Shown here in pieces: positions 17,064 to 28,724 of a stretch of 64,000 bases of DNA (position 1 is the stretch's first letter; each line of letters starts with the position of its first letter). The stretch is from Mycobacterium fragae (lineage in GTDB: Bacteria > Actinomycetota > Actinomycetes > Mycobacteriales > Mycobacteriaceae): assembly GCF_002102185.1 (NCBI RefSeq), contig NZ_LQOW01000014.1:186001-250000 (forward strand). The letters are read 5' to 3'. Below the pieces are notes generated by a model. The model ran no database searches. It saw nothing but the letters and a program-made list of their open reading frames with translations, and was not told the DNA's origin. The translations under genes and the position numbers were made by a program.

Positions 17064-17909
17064 TTACTCTTTGGGGCCCATCAACGTTGCCACATAGTCG
17101 TCGACATAGGTCGAGAGCTCACGCGGCGGTCGCTGATAGTTGCCACTCACCACCGGGTGATGAGGCAGTTTGACCTTCGGCTTCTTCACATCGTGGTAGT
17201 CGATCGTGGACAACAGGTGCGCCATCATGTTCAGTCGCGCATGCTTTTTGATGTCGGATTCCACCACATACCACGGGCTGTTCGGAACGTCGGTGTGCAC
17301 CATCATCTCGTCTTTGGCGCGGGAATAGTCCTCCCACCGATACAGCGATTCCAGGTCCATCGGGCTCAGTTTCCATTGCCGGACAGGGTCGTTGAGCCTC
17401 GCTCTGAATCGGCGCAACTGTTCGTCGTCGGACACCGAAAACCAATACTTGCGTAGCAGAATCCCGTCCTCGATGAGCATCTGCTCGAAGATCGGGGTTT
17501 GGCGCAGGAACAGCGCATGTTCCTGCGGCGTGCAAAATCCCATCACTTTCTCGACGCCGCCGCGGTTGTACCAGGACCGGTCGAACAGCACGATCTCACC
17601 CTCGGCGGGCAGATGCGCGATGTAGCGCTGGTAGTACCACTGGCCGCGTTCGCGATCGGTCGGGGCGGGCAATGCCGCGATCCTGGCAACCCGCGGATTG
17701 CGGTATTCGGTGATCCTCTTGATGGTGCCACCCTTGCCGGCTCCGTCACGGCCTTCGAAGATCACCACTATGCGGGCGCCGGAATATCGCACCCACTCTT
17801 GCAGTTTGACGAATTCCGTTTGCAGCCGGAACAACTCGGCTTCATAGATGTCGTTCGGGATCTTACGCGCCTTTGCCGACGTGCCCCTGTCAGTCGGTTC
17901 TTTGCTCAC
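17064..17909 (-). CDS. ppk2: Polyphosphate kinase 2 family protein
   Basis: A 281-aa P-loop protein of the PPK2 family, which uses polyphosphate to phosphorylate nucleotides. Walker A is EGRDGAGKGG (near residue 55). The PPK2 signatures FDRSWYNRGGVEKVMGF, RKYWFSVSDDEQ and SPWYVVESDIKKHARLN are all present. A single PPK2 domain fits a nucleoside-diphosphate-type (class I) enzyme, as reported for Rv3232c. GTG 17909 is the likely start; residues in frame before it are unconserved. It is followed 18 bp later by the Rv3231c-like gene. Confidence 0.93.
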   Translation of the reverse strand: MSKEPTDRGTSAKARKIPNDIYEAELFRLQTEFVKLQEWVRYSGARIVVIFEGRDGAGKGGTIKRITEYRNPRVARIAALPAPTDRERGQWYYQRYIAHLPAEGEIVLFDRSWYNRGGVEKVMGFCTPQEHALFLRQTPIFEQMLIEDGILLRKYWFSVSDDEQLRRFRARLNDPVRQWKLSPMDLESLYRWEDYSRAKDEMMVHTDVPNSPWYVVESDIKKHARLNMMAHLLSTIDYHDVKKPKVKLPHHPVVSGNYQRPPRELSTYVDDYVATLMGPKE

Positions 17910-17937
17910 AGAATCGGATAGTAAGGCCGTGCGGCGG

Positions 17938-19344
17938 CTACTGTGCGGCTTCCAGCAGCTCGTCCAGCGATTCGGTGAGCAGCCCCGGCAGCACGTCAAC
18001 ATCGCTCATCGCATCCCGGTCGGCGTTGATCCCGAAATACAGTGTGCCGTTGTAGGAAGTCACGCCGATGGCCAGCACCTGGTTGTTCAGCAGCGGCGGC
18101 ACCGCATAGGTCTCCAGCAATTTTGCGCCCGCAACATACATCTGCGACTGCGCGCCGGGTGCGTTGGTGATCAGCAGGTTGAACAGCCGCGACGACAAGC
18201 TGGTGGCGACCCGGATACCCATCGCGTGCAGGGTGGGCGGCACGAAACCCGAGAGCGTCACGATCGTTCGCGCATCGACGAGGCTGGCAGCGGTCGGGTT
18301 CGACTCGGTGGCGTGCGCGATCTGGGATAGGCGCACCACAGCGTTGCCCTCCCCCACCGGCAGATCGACCAGAAACGGTGTCACCTGGCTGACCACCTGC
18401 GCGCGGCTCGCCGAGTCGAACGTCTCGTCGACATACACCGGCAGCGGCGCCATCGCCCGCACCGTATCGGTCTGCGCCGTCAGCTCACCGCGAGACAGCA
18501 GCCAGTTGCGCAGCGCCCCGGTTATCACTGCCAGCACCACATCGTTGACGTCGCAGTTGTAGCGCGCTCGCACCGCCCGATAGTCATCGAGACGTCCGCG
18601 CGCAACCGTGAACCGCCGATTGCGGGAGACCTTCGTGTTGAGTGGGCTACTGGGGGCAGTGCCCCGCGCGACCGTTCGGGCGATATCGAACAGCCGTCGA
18701 CCCACTTCGACCACTTGTCCGGAGTTGGTTACCAGTTCGGTCAGCCCGGACTGGACCGCCCTCAGCTGCGCGCCGGGGCGGGTGGCCCAGTCCGCGATCG
18801 CGCCCAAGAACAGCCGCACGGTACCGGGTTCGCCGGCCGGCAACCAGATGTCTTCGATGAACGGCGGCGGACGCCGTGACCGGTCGGCAAGGACGTGGCC
18901 GATTTCCACCGCGCCCATCCCGTTGATCAGCGCCTGGTGCGACTTGGTGTAGAGCGCGATGCGGTTCTTGGCCAGACCCTCGACCAGGTACATCTCCCAC
19001 AGGGGCCGGGACTTGTCCAATGGCCGGGCGGCCAGCCGCGCGATCAGCTCGTGCAGTTGCTCGTCGCTGCCCGGCGACGGCAGCGCTGAGCGCCGGACGT
19101 GGTAGGTGATGTCGAAGTCACGGTCGTCGACCCACACCGGCCTGGCCAGGCCCATCGTCACTTCGCGGACCTTCTGCCGGTACCGCGGGACGCGTGGGAG
19201 CCGCTGTTCGACGGTGGCCAACAACGTTTCGTAGCTCAGCCCAGCGCGCGGTTGGCGCAGGATCGACAGCGAGCCCACGTACATGGGAGTGGCGGTGTTC
19301 TCCAGCTGGTAGAAGGACGCGTCCGACGTGGACAACCGCGTCAC
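17938..19344 (-). CDS. WS/DGAT family acyltransferase (Tgs3-like) with altered active-site motif
   Basis: A 468-aa member of the wax ester synthase/diacylglycerol acyltransferase family. It has a normal N-terminal half (LSTSDASFYQLE, RPLWEMYLVEGL) and the C-terminal WES_acyltransf domain (CDVNDVVLAVITGALR; NAPGAQSQMYVAG). The catalytic HHxxxDG motif reads HQALING (136-142): the second His is Gln and Asp is Asn. GTG 19344 has a strong AAGGGAGAAG in front. In M. tuberculosis I recall the equivalent split into Rv3234c and Rv3233c; here one frame spans both. Activity is uncertain because of the motif. Confidence 0.88.
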   Translation of the reverse strand: MTRLSTSDASFYQLENTATPMYVGSLSILRQPRAGLSYETLLATVEQRLPRVPRYRQKVREVTMGLARPVWVDDRDFDITYHVRRSALPSPGSDEQLHELIARLAARPLDKSRPLWEMYLVEGLAKNRIALYTKSHQALINGMGAVEIGHVLADRSRRPPPFIEDIWLPAGEPGTVRLFLGAIADWATRPGAQLRAVQSGLTELVTNSGQVVEVGRRLFDIARTVARGTAPSSPLNTKVSRNRRFTVARGRLDDYRAVRARYNCDVNDVVLAVITGALRNWLLSRGELTAQTDTVRAMAPLPVYVDETFDSASRAQVVSQVTPFLVDLPVGEGNAVVRLSQIAHATESNPTAASLVDARTIVTLSGFVPPTLHAMGIRVATSLSSRLFNLLITNAPGAQSQMYVAGAKLLETYAVPPLLNNQVLAIGVTSYNGTLYFGINADRDAMSDVDVLPGLLTESLDELLEAAQ

Positions 19345-19576
19345 GGCGCTTCTCCCTTTTCCGCCCTTGGCAATTCGCCGACCAATCGATCTGTCGCCCA
19401 CGGTAACCGGCGACTCTGGCCGACTGCACGTGCGGGTACGCGGATGCCGGAGTTGTGCGATGATGATCACACGCGGCGATCGCAAGCGCGGCGCAGCCGG
19501 GCGCAGCGGGTCGCCGCAACACAGTTGTCTGCCACTCTCCCGCAGGCTCGTCCCTTCGAGACCACTGGAGAGTGCA

Positions 19577-20056
19577 ATGTCATCCGTCAGACCCGTCGTG
19601 GACTACGAACCGCCACCGCGGGACGTCCGGCACTGTCAACCCCCATCGCCGGAGGCATTGCGCCGCCCCAACACGCATGTACCGCAACGACATTCAGGTC
19701 GACACACCGCGGCTGCCGATTCTCCGAACATGCCCGCTGCTATGCGGCAGGCGGCAATCTTCGCCGATGCGGCGCTGCGCCGAGTCCTGGAGGTCATCGA
19801 CCGCCGCCGCCCCATCGCGCAACTGCGCGGGTTGCTGGCCGCGGGCCTCGTCGACTCGGTGCTGTGCGCTAACCGGTTCGCGGCCGGTCATGAGGAGGCA
19901 GCGGTGCTGCGCCGGTTGCGCCTGCAGGCGATCGGGCCGACCGTCGCCGAGGTGTTCGGAACCTACAGCCGTGGCCGGCGTGTTCACGCCATCGCCTGCC
20001 GCATCGAGCGAGTCGCAGGCAACCGGTGGCAGGTGGCGGCCCTACACATTGGCTGA
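19577..20056 (+). CDS. Rv3235 family conserved protein
   Basis: A 159-aa protein whose C-terminal half is a conserved small domain: AIFADAALRRVLEVIDRRRPIAQLRGLL, then VAEVFGTYSRGRRVHAIACRIER, ending in a predicted beta-strand pair. The first ~60 residues are Pro/Arg-rich and probably disordered. Related actinobacterial proteins often lie near secA, as here; their role is unknown. ATG 19577 has GGAG six bases upstream; a longer in-frame reading to 19328 would overlap the divergent acyltransferase gene. It overlaps the antiporter gene by 15 bases tail to tail. Confidence 0.78.
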   Translation: MSSVRPVVDYEPPPRDVRHCQPPSPEALRRPNTHVPQRHSGRHTAAADSPNMPAAMRQAAIFADAALRRVLEVIDRRRPIAQLRGLLAAGLVDSVLCANRFAAGHEEAAVLRRLRLQAIGPTVAEVFGTYSRGRRVHAIACRIERVAGNRWQVAALHIG

Positions 20057-21193
20057 TGCCGGCAGGGGGCCGCCGGTGAACCGGGCCAGCACCGGACCGG
20101 CAATCGCCACCACAAACACATAGGCCATCGCCAGCGCACCGAGGCCGGGTATCGACGAGCCCACCAATCCGATGATGATCAGCGAGAATTCGGCCCTGGC
20201 GATCAGCGTGGTACCGGCGCGCAGCTGCCCGCGCCGCGCCACTCCCTCGCGCCGCGCGGCGAACACCCCGGTCGCCACCTTCGTCGCGCCGGTGACGGCG
20301 GCCAGCGCGATGGCCACCGGAAGCATCGGCACCAGATGTTGCGGATCGACCGACACCCCGATGCCCAGAAAGAAGATCGCGGCGAAGAGGTCACGCAGCG
20401 GGCCCAGCACCTTGCGGGAGCGGTCGGCGGTTTCCCCGGTCAGGGTGAGCCCGACCAGAAACGCCCCGACGGCGGCCGAGGCGTGCACATGCTCGGCCAA
20501 CGCCGCCACGATCAGCGTGATGCCCAGCACCCTCAGCAGCAGCTGTTCGGAGTCGGGGTGTCCAACCAGCCGGCCGACGTGGTGGCCCCAGCGATACGAG
20601 GCGGCGAACGCCACCCAAAACGCGACAACCGCCACGACCATCTCACCCAGGGCGAGAAGCCAGCCGCCACCCGACGCCAGCACCGCGAAAAACGGCAGAT
20701 AGGCCGCCATCGCGAAGTCCTCCAGAACAAGCACGGCCAACACGGCCGGCGTCTCCCGATTACCAAGGCGGCGCAGGTCCTCGAGGAGGCGCGCGATCAA
20801 ACCGGACGACGACACGTAGGTGACTCCGGCCAGCGCGAGGATGCCGATGCCGTTGAGTCCCAGCAGCCAGCCGGCCACGGCGCCGGGTGTGGCGTTGAGG
20901 ACGATGTCGACCGCCGCCGAGGGCAGGTGGTAGCGCAGGCTGCTGGCGAATTCTGGGGCGGAGAACTCCAGGCCCAGGGTGAGCAGCAGTAGCACCACCC
21001 CGATGGGCGCGCCGGTGGCGATGAACTCCCGCGCGGCGGAGACCGGAGCCACCCCGCCGGTGCCCAGCCCGAGGCCGGCGAGCAGATAGACCGGTATCGG
21101 GGAGAGCGCGAACCGGCGCGTCACGGCCCCCAGCAGGGCGAGCGCGGTCAGGACGGCGCCGAGTTGCAACAGCAGCGGCACCGAGACTTCCAC
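20042..21193 (-). CDS. CPA2-family K+(Na+)/H+ antiporter membrane subunit, KefB/KhtU-like
   Basis: A 383-aa polytopic protein with about 11-12 hydrophobic segments (for example LLLQLGAVLTALALLGAV, GVVLLLLTLGLEFS, IIIGLVGSSIPGLG) and no cytosolic RCK domain. CPA2 hallmarks are LLLLTLGLEFSAPEF, AVLVLEDFAMA and ASAAVGAFLVGLTL. The regulatory TrkA_C subunit is encoded separately, four bases upstream, the two-gene format of Bacillus KhtT-KhtU. Likely role: K+ or Na+ efflux in exchange for protons; the ion is inferred. Rv3236c equivalent. Confidence 0.88.
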   Translation of the reverse strand: MEVSVPLLLQLGAVLTALALLGAVTRRFALSPIPVYLLAGLGLGTGGVAPVSAAREFIATGAPIGVVLLLLTLGLEFSAPEFASSLRYHLPSAAVDIVLNATPGAVAGWLLGLNGIGILALAGVTYVSSSGLIARLLEDLRRLGNRETPAVLAVLVLEDFAMAAYLPFFAVLASGGGWLLALGEMVVAVVAFWVAFAASYRWGHHVGRLVGHPDSEQLLLRVLGITLIVAALAEHVHASAAVGAFLVGLTLTGETADRSRKVLGPLRDLFAAIFFLGIGVSVDPQHLVPMLPVAIALAAVTGATKVATGVFAARREGVARRGQLRAGTTLIARAEFSLIIIGLVGSSIPGLGALAMAYVFVVAIAGPVLARFTGGPLPASANV

Positions 21194-21197
21194 CGGC

Positions 21198-21680
21198 TCA
21201 GCCCTTAGCGACGATCTCTTCGACCCCGGCGATGCCCTCTTCGGTGCCGATCACCACCAGCACATCCTGTGCGCGCAGCACTTCGGCCGGCCCCGGTGAG
21301 GCCAGCACCTCCTCGTTGCGAACGATCGCGACGATCGATGCGCCGGTGCGGGTGCGCGCGGCCGTGTCGCCGAGCGGCCGGTCGACGAACGGGCTGCCCG
21401 GCCGGATCTGAGCTTGACCTACGTCGATTCCAGGTACTTCCCTGGTCAACTCGGTGAACCGTTCGGCGATCCGCGGCGCTCCCAGGATCTGGGCGACGGC
21501 GTCCGCCTCGTCGTCGGTGAGCCGGAAGACCGGACAAGCCTGGTCGGGATCGTCGGGTGCGTATCGGACGACCTCGAAGTCGCCGCTGCGCCGGGCGATG
21601 ATGCCGATGCGTTCGCCGTCGTGGCTGGTGAACTCGTATCGGACCCCGATGCTGGGCAGCAGCACCTCTTTGACGTCCAC
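21198..21680 (-). CDS. TrkA-C (RCK_C) domain regulatory subunit, KhtT-like
   Basis: A 160-aa soluble protein. Residues 1-70 form a small N-terminal domain (MDVKEVLLPSIGVRYEFTS...). Residues about 80-160 are an RCK_C ligand-binding domain (GSPFVDRPLGDTAARTRTGASIVAIVRN...GPAEVLRAQDVLVVIGTEEGI). In KhtT this domain binds cyclic di-AMP to open the partner antiporter; whether this copy does is untested. It sits four bases from both secA1 upstream and the antiporter gene downstream, so the three are likely co-transcribed. Confidence 0.88.
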   Translation of the reverse strand: MDVKEVLLPSIGVRYEFTSHDGERIGIIARRSGDFEVVRYAPDDPDQACPVFRLTDDEADAVAQILGAPRIAERFTELTREVPGIDVGQAQIRPGSPFVDRPLGDTAARTRTGASIVAIVRNEEVLASPGPAEVLRAQDVLVVIGTEEGIAGVEEIVAKG

Positions 21681-21684
21681 GGTG

Positions 21685-24534
<2,850 letters not shown>

Positions 24535-24608
24535 GGCTTTGTCCCTTATGGGTAGGAGTCTTTGGCGCTCCCCATCCTAGGTGACGGGTCGGCGAGAGCC
24601 GCCCATCG

Positions 24609-25271
24609 TCAGGCCAGCCGGATCAGGCCATAGTCGTAGCCGTGCCGGCGATAGACCACGCTGGCCTTGTCGGTCTCCTTGTCGTGGAAAAGAAAGAAGT
24701 CGTGGCCGACGAGTTCCATCTGTGAGAGCGCGTCGTCGACGGTCATCGGGGTCGCTGGGTGTTCCTTGGTGCGCACGATTCGACCCGGCTCGTGGTCGAC
24801 GTCGGCTTCAGGTGCGGGCTCTGCGTTTGTGACCGGTGCAGGCGACGGCGCCGTCGCGGTGGCCGTGGCCAGTGAAACGGGTGTCTTGTCGCCGTAGTGG
24901 ACTTTGCGGCGATCCTTGACCCGGCGCAATCGGGCCTCCAGCTTGGCGGCCGCGGCCTCGAATGCGGCATAGAAGCTGTTGGCGCAGGCCTCGCCGCGGA
25001 CTACCGGCCCGCGGCCGCGGGCGCTGATCTCGACACGTTGACACGACTTGCGCTGGCGTCGGTTGGGGGCGTGTTTGAGTTCGACATCGAACAGGTAGAT
25101 CGTTCGGTCGAACCGTTCCAAGCGGGCGAGTTTCTGCGAAACGTAGATGCGGTAGTGGTCGGGGATCTCGACGTTGCGTCCTTTGACGACGACCTCGGCA
25201 CGCGGCGTCGGTTCGTCCTGCTCGTCGCTGTCCGCCAGAAGCTGGCCGGAATCCACGGTTTGCCTTGACAT
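24609..25271 (-). CDS. hpf: Long-form ribosome hibernation promoting factor
   Basis: A 220-aa protein with an N-terminal S30AE/HPF domain (residues ~25-125: VVVKGRNVEIPDHYRIYVSQKL, then a basic helix ARLRRVKDRRKVHYG). An Ala/Pro linker follows, then a C-terminal dimerisation domain (~160-220: MTVDDALSQMELVGHDFFLF...GYDYGLIRLA). Long-form HPF forms inactive 100S ribosomes in stationary phase or under stress. ATG 25271 was chosen because it opens the conserved reading; no strong Shine-Dalgarno is seen, so a leaderless or weakly initiated message is possible. It is 74 bp upstream of secA1. Confidence 0.93.
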   Translation of the reverse strand: MSRQTVDSGQLLADSDEQDEPTPRAEVVVKGRNVEIPDHYRIYVSQKLARLERFDRTIYLFDVELKHAPNRRQRKSCQRVEISARGRGPVVRGEACANSFYAAFEAAAAKLEARLRRVKDRRKVHYGDKTPVSLATATATAPSPAPVTNAEPAPEADVDHEPGRIVRTKEHPATPMTVDDALSQMELVGHDFFLFHDKETDKASVVYRRHGYDYGLIRLA

Positions 25272-25524
25272 TCTGGACAACTCGTTTCTCTCGCGTCGCA
25301 CGCGCCAGGCGTGCCCGGCTGTCAGGTACACGCGCCGACGGGGTTCGCATGGTGCCGTGGCCGCCCGCCGGTGCAAAGGTGTCGAGAACTCACCTCCTAC
25401 CGTCATTGGGTCCGTGGCGCCTCGATCTATGGAGAAGCGCCGCCGTGAGGCGTTCACGGGTGCTTGGTCCCGACGGTAGACCGTTTACAGGCGGTAGTGC
25501 CAGTATTTTCCTGTTGCGAGTTGT

Positions 25525-26154
25525 TTACGCCGCTGCAACGGCCAAGACTGCCGACACGCGGATACCCGCGGCCTGCAGGACGCGTACCGACTCGCAGGCG
25601 GTCGCGCCGGTGGTGACGATGTCGTCGACGAGCAGCACGTCACCTTGGACCGGCCTGCGCAGCACCACCCGGCCCCTGATGTTGCGCTCTCGCTCGGCGG
25701 TACCCAGCCCGGCTGAGTCGCGGGCCACGGCCTTCATCCGCAACGCCGGGACGACGGCGATGCCCGGGTGCTTTTCCACCGCCGCGGTCGCCATCCGGGT
25801 GACCGGATCACCGCCGCGCCGACGCGCCGCCCAGCGGCGGGTGGGCGCCGGAACGATCGTCAGCGGAACGTCGAGCAGACCCCAGGTGAGTAGTCGGTGC
25901 ACGCCGCATGCCAGGGCCCCGGCCAACGGAGCGATGAGGTCTGCCCGGCCGCGGTCCTTCATCCCGACGATCGCTTGGCGGCGCGCACCCGCGTAGCGGC
26001 CCAGCGCGAACACCGGCACTTGCGGATCGATGCGCGGGCTTACCACCCGCGGCGCATCGGGCGGTACCGATAACTCGGTGGCGCAGGCCTCGCACCATCG
26101 AGTCGACGCCGCGCCGCAGCCTCCGCACTCCCGCGGCAACATCAGATCGAGCAC
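25525..26154 (-). CDS. ComF family phosphoribosyltransferase-like protein
   Basis: A ~209-aa protein with an N-terminal double-zinc element (CGGCG ... CEAC) and a C-terminal type I phosphoribosyltransferase domain ending in the PRPP-binding loop VLLVDDIVTTGAT. ComF is needed for DNA uptake in naturally competent bacteria; in mycobacteria the role is unknown. GTG 26154 gives VLDLMLPRECGGCG, matching what I recall of other mycobacterial ComF starts; a TTG at 26184 would add ten residues. Neither has a clear Shine-Dalgarno. It marks the left edge of the accessory island. Confidence 0.88.
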   Translation of the reverse strand: MLDLMLPRECGGCGAASTRWCEACATELSVPPDAPRVVSPRIDPQVPVFALGRYAGARRQAIVGMKDRGRADLIAPLAGALACGVHRLLTWGLLDVPLTIVPAPTRRWAARRRGGDPVTRMATAAVEKHPGIAVVPALRMKAVARDSAGLGTAERERNIRGRVVLRRPVQGDVLLVDDIVTTGATACESVRVLQAAGIRVSAVLAVAAA

Positions 26155-26196
26155 GACGCCAAGTGTGGCGGGCAGGGGCGACAAGGAGGAGGGCCG

Positions 26197-26889
26197 CTAG
26201 CCCCATGCGCTCCCAAGCCGAGCGCGATAACTGGTCGCAGCCCGTCGCGCAAGAAGCCTCACCAGCAACCTCTGCGGTGGCGCCATGCCGGCAAGGAAGC
26301 GCCGCCGCTCGTCGATGGTGCATGCCTCCAGGGCCATGCCGACAAATGCGAGGCCGAACCACACGTTGCGGCCGGTAAGGAAGGAGCCACCCCGTTCGGT
26401 TACCGCGCGCCACTCGGCATCGCTCATGTTCTCGTTGATGAGCGGAACGATCCGCTCTTCTTCCGCGGCGAGGTGATCGCTAACCAACTCCCCCAGCGCC
26501 CTGATCTCAGAAACCAGCATCTGTGAGGCCCGCGACTGAATCGCGAAATGCCTCGTGGAGTTAGTCGCCGCAATCCACTCGGTCAGCCGCAACTCGACAC
26601 CGACCACTGCCTTGGCGATGAACTCGTGTTCGGTCTCCATGCGCTGGATGTCTTCAGCACATTGGGGCATCCGGTCGTGCAGCTTCGGCCACAACAGCTC
26701 GTCTTCGGCCATGTGGTGGTGGTGCAGCGCCGCCAGCACGTTTTTGGTATGGCCTGCCACTCGATTCGCGCGGCCACGCTGACCGGGCCGCACGCTGCGG
26801 ACCAGATGGGGAGCCGATTGCAGCTCCTTGCGGAAAATACTGTGCACCAAGGCCATTTCGAATGCGTCGGTCGGCATCGTTTCATGCAC
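26197..26889 (-). CDS. Hemerythrin-like (HHE) domain protein
   Basis: A 230-aa helical protein. Candidate di-iron ligands are H16, the H56-H59 cluster with E62/E64 (HHHHMAEDELLWP), H88 (ETEHEF) and H139 with E143 (DHLAAEEER), in the order expected of a bacterial hemerythrin domain (residues 10-150). The C-terminal ~75 residues have a mildly hydrophobic helix (VWFGLAFVGMALEA). Likely binds O2, NO or peroxide. GTG 26889 is the outermost start; ATG 26877 has AGAGGTG nine bases upstream and is a good alternative. It is the first gene after comF, 42 bp away and on the same strand. Confidence 0.82.
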   Translation of the reverse strand: MHETMPTDAFEMALVHSIFRKELQSAPHLVRSVRPGQRGRANRVAGHTKNVLAALHHHHMAEDELLWPKLHDRMPQCAEDIQRMETEHEFIAKAVVGVELRLTEWIAATNSTRHFAIQSRASQMLVSEIRALGELVSDHLAAEEERIVPLINENMSDAEWRAVTERGGSFLTGRNVWFGLAFVGMALEACTIDERRRFLAGMAPPQRLLVRLLARRAATSYRARLGSAWG

Positions 26890-27125
26890 CTCTTCTCGTG
26901 AACATTAGGACTGCGCACACAGCCCTGCTTTCGCTTGGTTGACGAGGCTGGCGCATAACCGACAGCCACACGACATATCTGAGTATCGAGATCTCTAGAC
27001 GCATCACTGCGCAACCGACCTCGACGAAGTAGCACAGGTTGGATCGTTGACCCCATGCGATAACCGCGTACCGTCGCCCAGCTCGATGAACCGGCGCACG
27101 ACACCGTCGACTGTGGGCAATGGGG

Positions 27126-28724
27126 TCACGGGGCGGCACTTCGCTGGACTGCCGCGGCGTGTTCTCCGGCTCGTTTGCCAGAGAACACGCAGTCAGCTAG
27201 TGAAAGGCCACTAATGTAGGAGTTCGAACAGACGCCGACCGCTGTCCGCCCGACTGCGTAAAGGCCCCGAATGGGAGACCCATTGTCGGTCAATACCTCT
27301 CCACTGGCTCCGTCAACTCTCAAGCCTCCCAGAGTGATCCCGGGGACGAAGTAGGCTCGGGAGGGCCGGATCGAGATGTCTAGGCCGTAGAACGGGGCAC
27401 GTGTCAATGGACGACACATTGACGGTGCTTTGTGCGCGGGATCTTCGAGACCCCCATCCAGGGCGCTGTTATATGCCGCCACAGTCGTCTCTAGACCCGA
27501 TGCTGAGATCCCCAGCTTGACGGCGAGCTCACGCAGGGTGGTGGCCTTGCGGCGCTCAATCGTGAACACCGCAGCCACTTGGAGCCGCTGCACAGACGAG
27601 GTCTGGCTGAGGAACTGAGCCCGCGCCCGCTTCCACATGGCCGCATCGAGAATGAGGAATCCCCGCCCACCGAATTCGCGGACCATGACGTCGGTGTGGG
27701 TGGCGCCGTAGAGATCCTCGTTGGCGATGCGCTCGCCGCTCACCCCCACGGTGATGCCCTCAAGCATCGCCGCGGGCGGGCTCAGGAACCGCCACCCAGC
27801 AATTCGATTCAGATACCCGGTTGCCCCGCCAACGTTGGCGCCAAGGATGATGCCGCTGCCATCGTCGGCCGCGGTACCCAGCGGTGATATGCCGGCATAG
27901 GAAGGTGCATAGCGGCGCACCATGTCACTGTTGAAGGCAAATCCACCGGCGGCCAAAATGACATTCGGTGCGCGTACGTTGAGCTCCTTGGAACGCCGCC
28001 ATAGCCGTGCCTCACCAGTGGGAAACTTACTGGCGACTTCAGGAGCCCAGTTGAGAAGCTTGGACTGCAATGGTGCTGTGCGGCAATAGTATTGCCGCAG
28101 TAACGATTCGTCGGTGACACTGCGACACCGTACTCCTGCCATCCCGCATCCCTCTGTGACGAGCTGCTCGGCGCGGGTCAACGGGAGGAACACCACGCCG
28201 AGCTGGGCGGCCGAGCGGCGCAGTGCCCGCCACATCGTACGACCCGAACCCATGCCTTTGGCGACCTGACGGTGTCCGCGCGGAGCCGGCGTGGCGTGCA
28301 GGCAGTAGGGATAAGCGCGTTCATTCCCAGAGAAATACAGATAGTGCCTGTCGGTCGGATAAGACGTCTTGTAATCGCACAGCGACGCGGCAAATCTGGC
28401 GCCATGGCGCTCCAACCACGAAAGCCGCTGGACACTTTCGTCGCAGAACCTACGCAACGTCTGGTCGTCGACCGCACCGGCGACCTCTTGGCGGAGGTAG
28501 CTGTACATGTTGTCCGGTGTGTCTTCGTAGCCCGCCGCGTGCTGATAGGAAGTACCTCCGCCGGCATACACCACTCCACCCGAGAGCGCCGAGGCACCGC
28601 CTCCCAGTGATCGGTCCACGACGAGCACTCGCGCGCCATGCTCAGCGGCTGCAATTGCCGCACATGCGCCGGCAGCACCGAATCCTACTACCACTACATC
28701 GAAGTCACCGTTTTCGAACTTCAT
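27126..28724 (-). CDS. FAD-dependent dehydrogenase, KstD/fumarate-reductase flavoprotein-like
   Basis: A 532-aa FAD_binding_2 family protein. The dinucleotide-binding motif GFGAAGACAAIAAAEHG (residues ~13-29) is followed by GGGASALSGGVVYAGGGTSYQ. The C-terminal FAD segment is ITLGGLRVD...IRGLYAVGRTAVGV...YISGLSLADCVFSGKRAGEHAA. The layout matches 3-ketosteroid delta1-dehydrogenases and related flavoproteins; the steroid substrate is only a suggestion. ATG 28724 overlaps the GMC stop (TGATG), so it is coupled to that gene as the last member of the crp-nmo-sdr-gmc-fad operon. Confidence 0.87.
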   Translation of the reverse strand: MKFENGDFDVVVVGFGAAGACAAIAAAEHGARVLVVDRSLGGGASALSGGVVYAGGGTSYQHAAGYEDTPDNMYSYLRQEVAGAVDDQTLRRFCDESVQRLSWLERHGARFAASLCDYKTSYPTDRHYLYFSGNERAYPYCLHATPAPRGHRQVAKGMGSGRTMWRALRRSAAQLGVVFLPLTRAEQLVTEGCGMAGVRCRSVTDESLLRQYYCRTAPLQSKLLNWAPEVASKFPTGEARLWRRSKELNVRAPNVILAAGGFAFNSDMVRRYAPSYAGISPLGTAADDGSGIILGANVGGATGYLNRIAGWRFLSPPAAMLEGITVGVSGERIANEDLYGATHTDVMVREFGGRGFLILDAAMWKRARAQFLSQTSSVQRLQVAAVFTIERRKATTLRELAVKLGISASGLETTVAAYNSALDGGLEDPAHKAPSMCRPLTRAPFYGLDISIRPSRAYFVPGITLGGLRVDGASGEVLTDNGSPIRGLYAVGRTAVGVCSNSYISGLSLADCVFSGKRAGEHAAAVQRSAAP

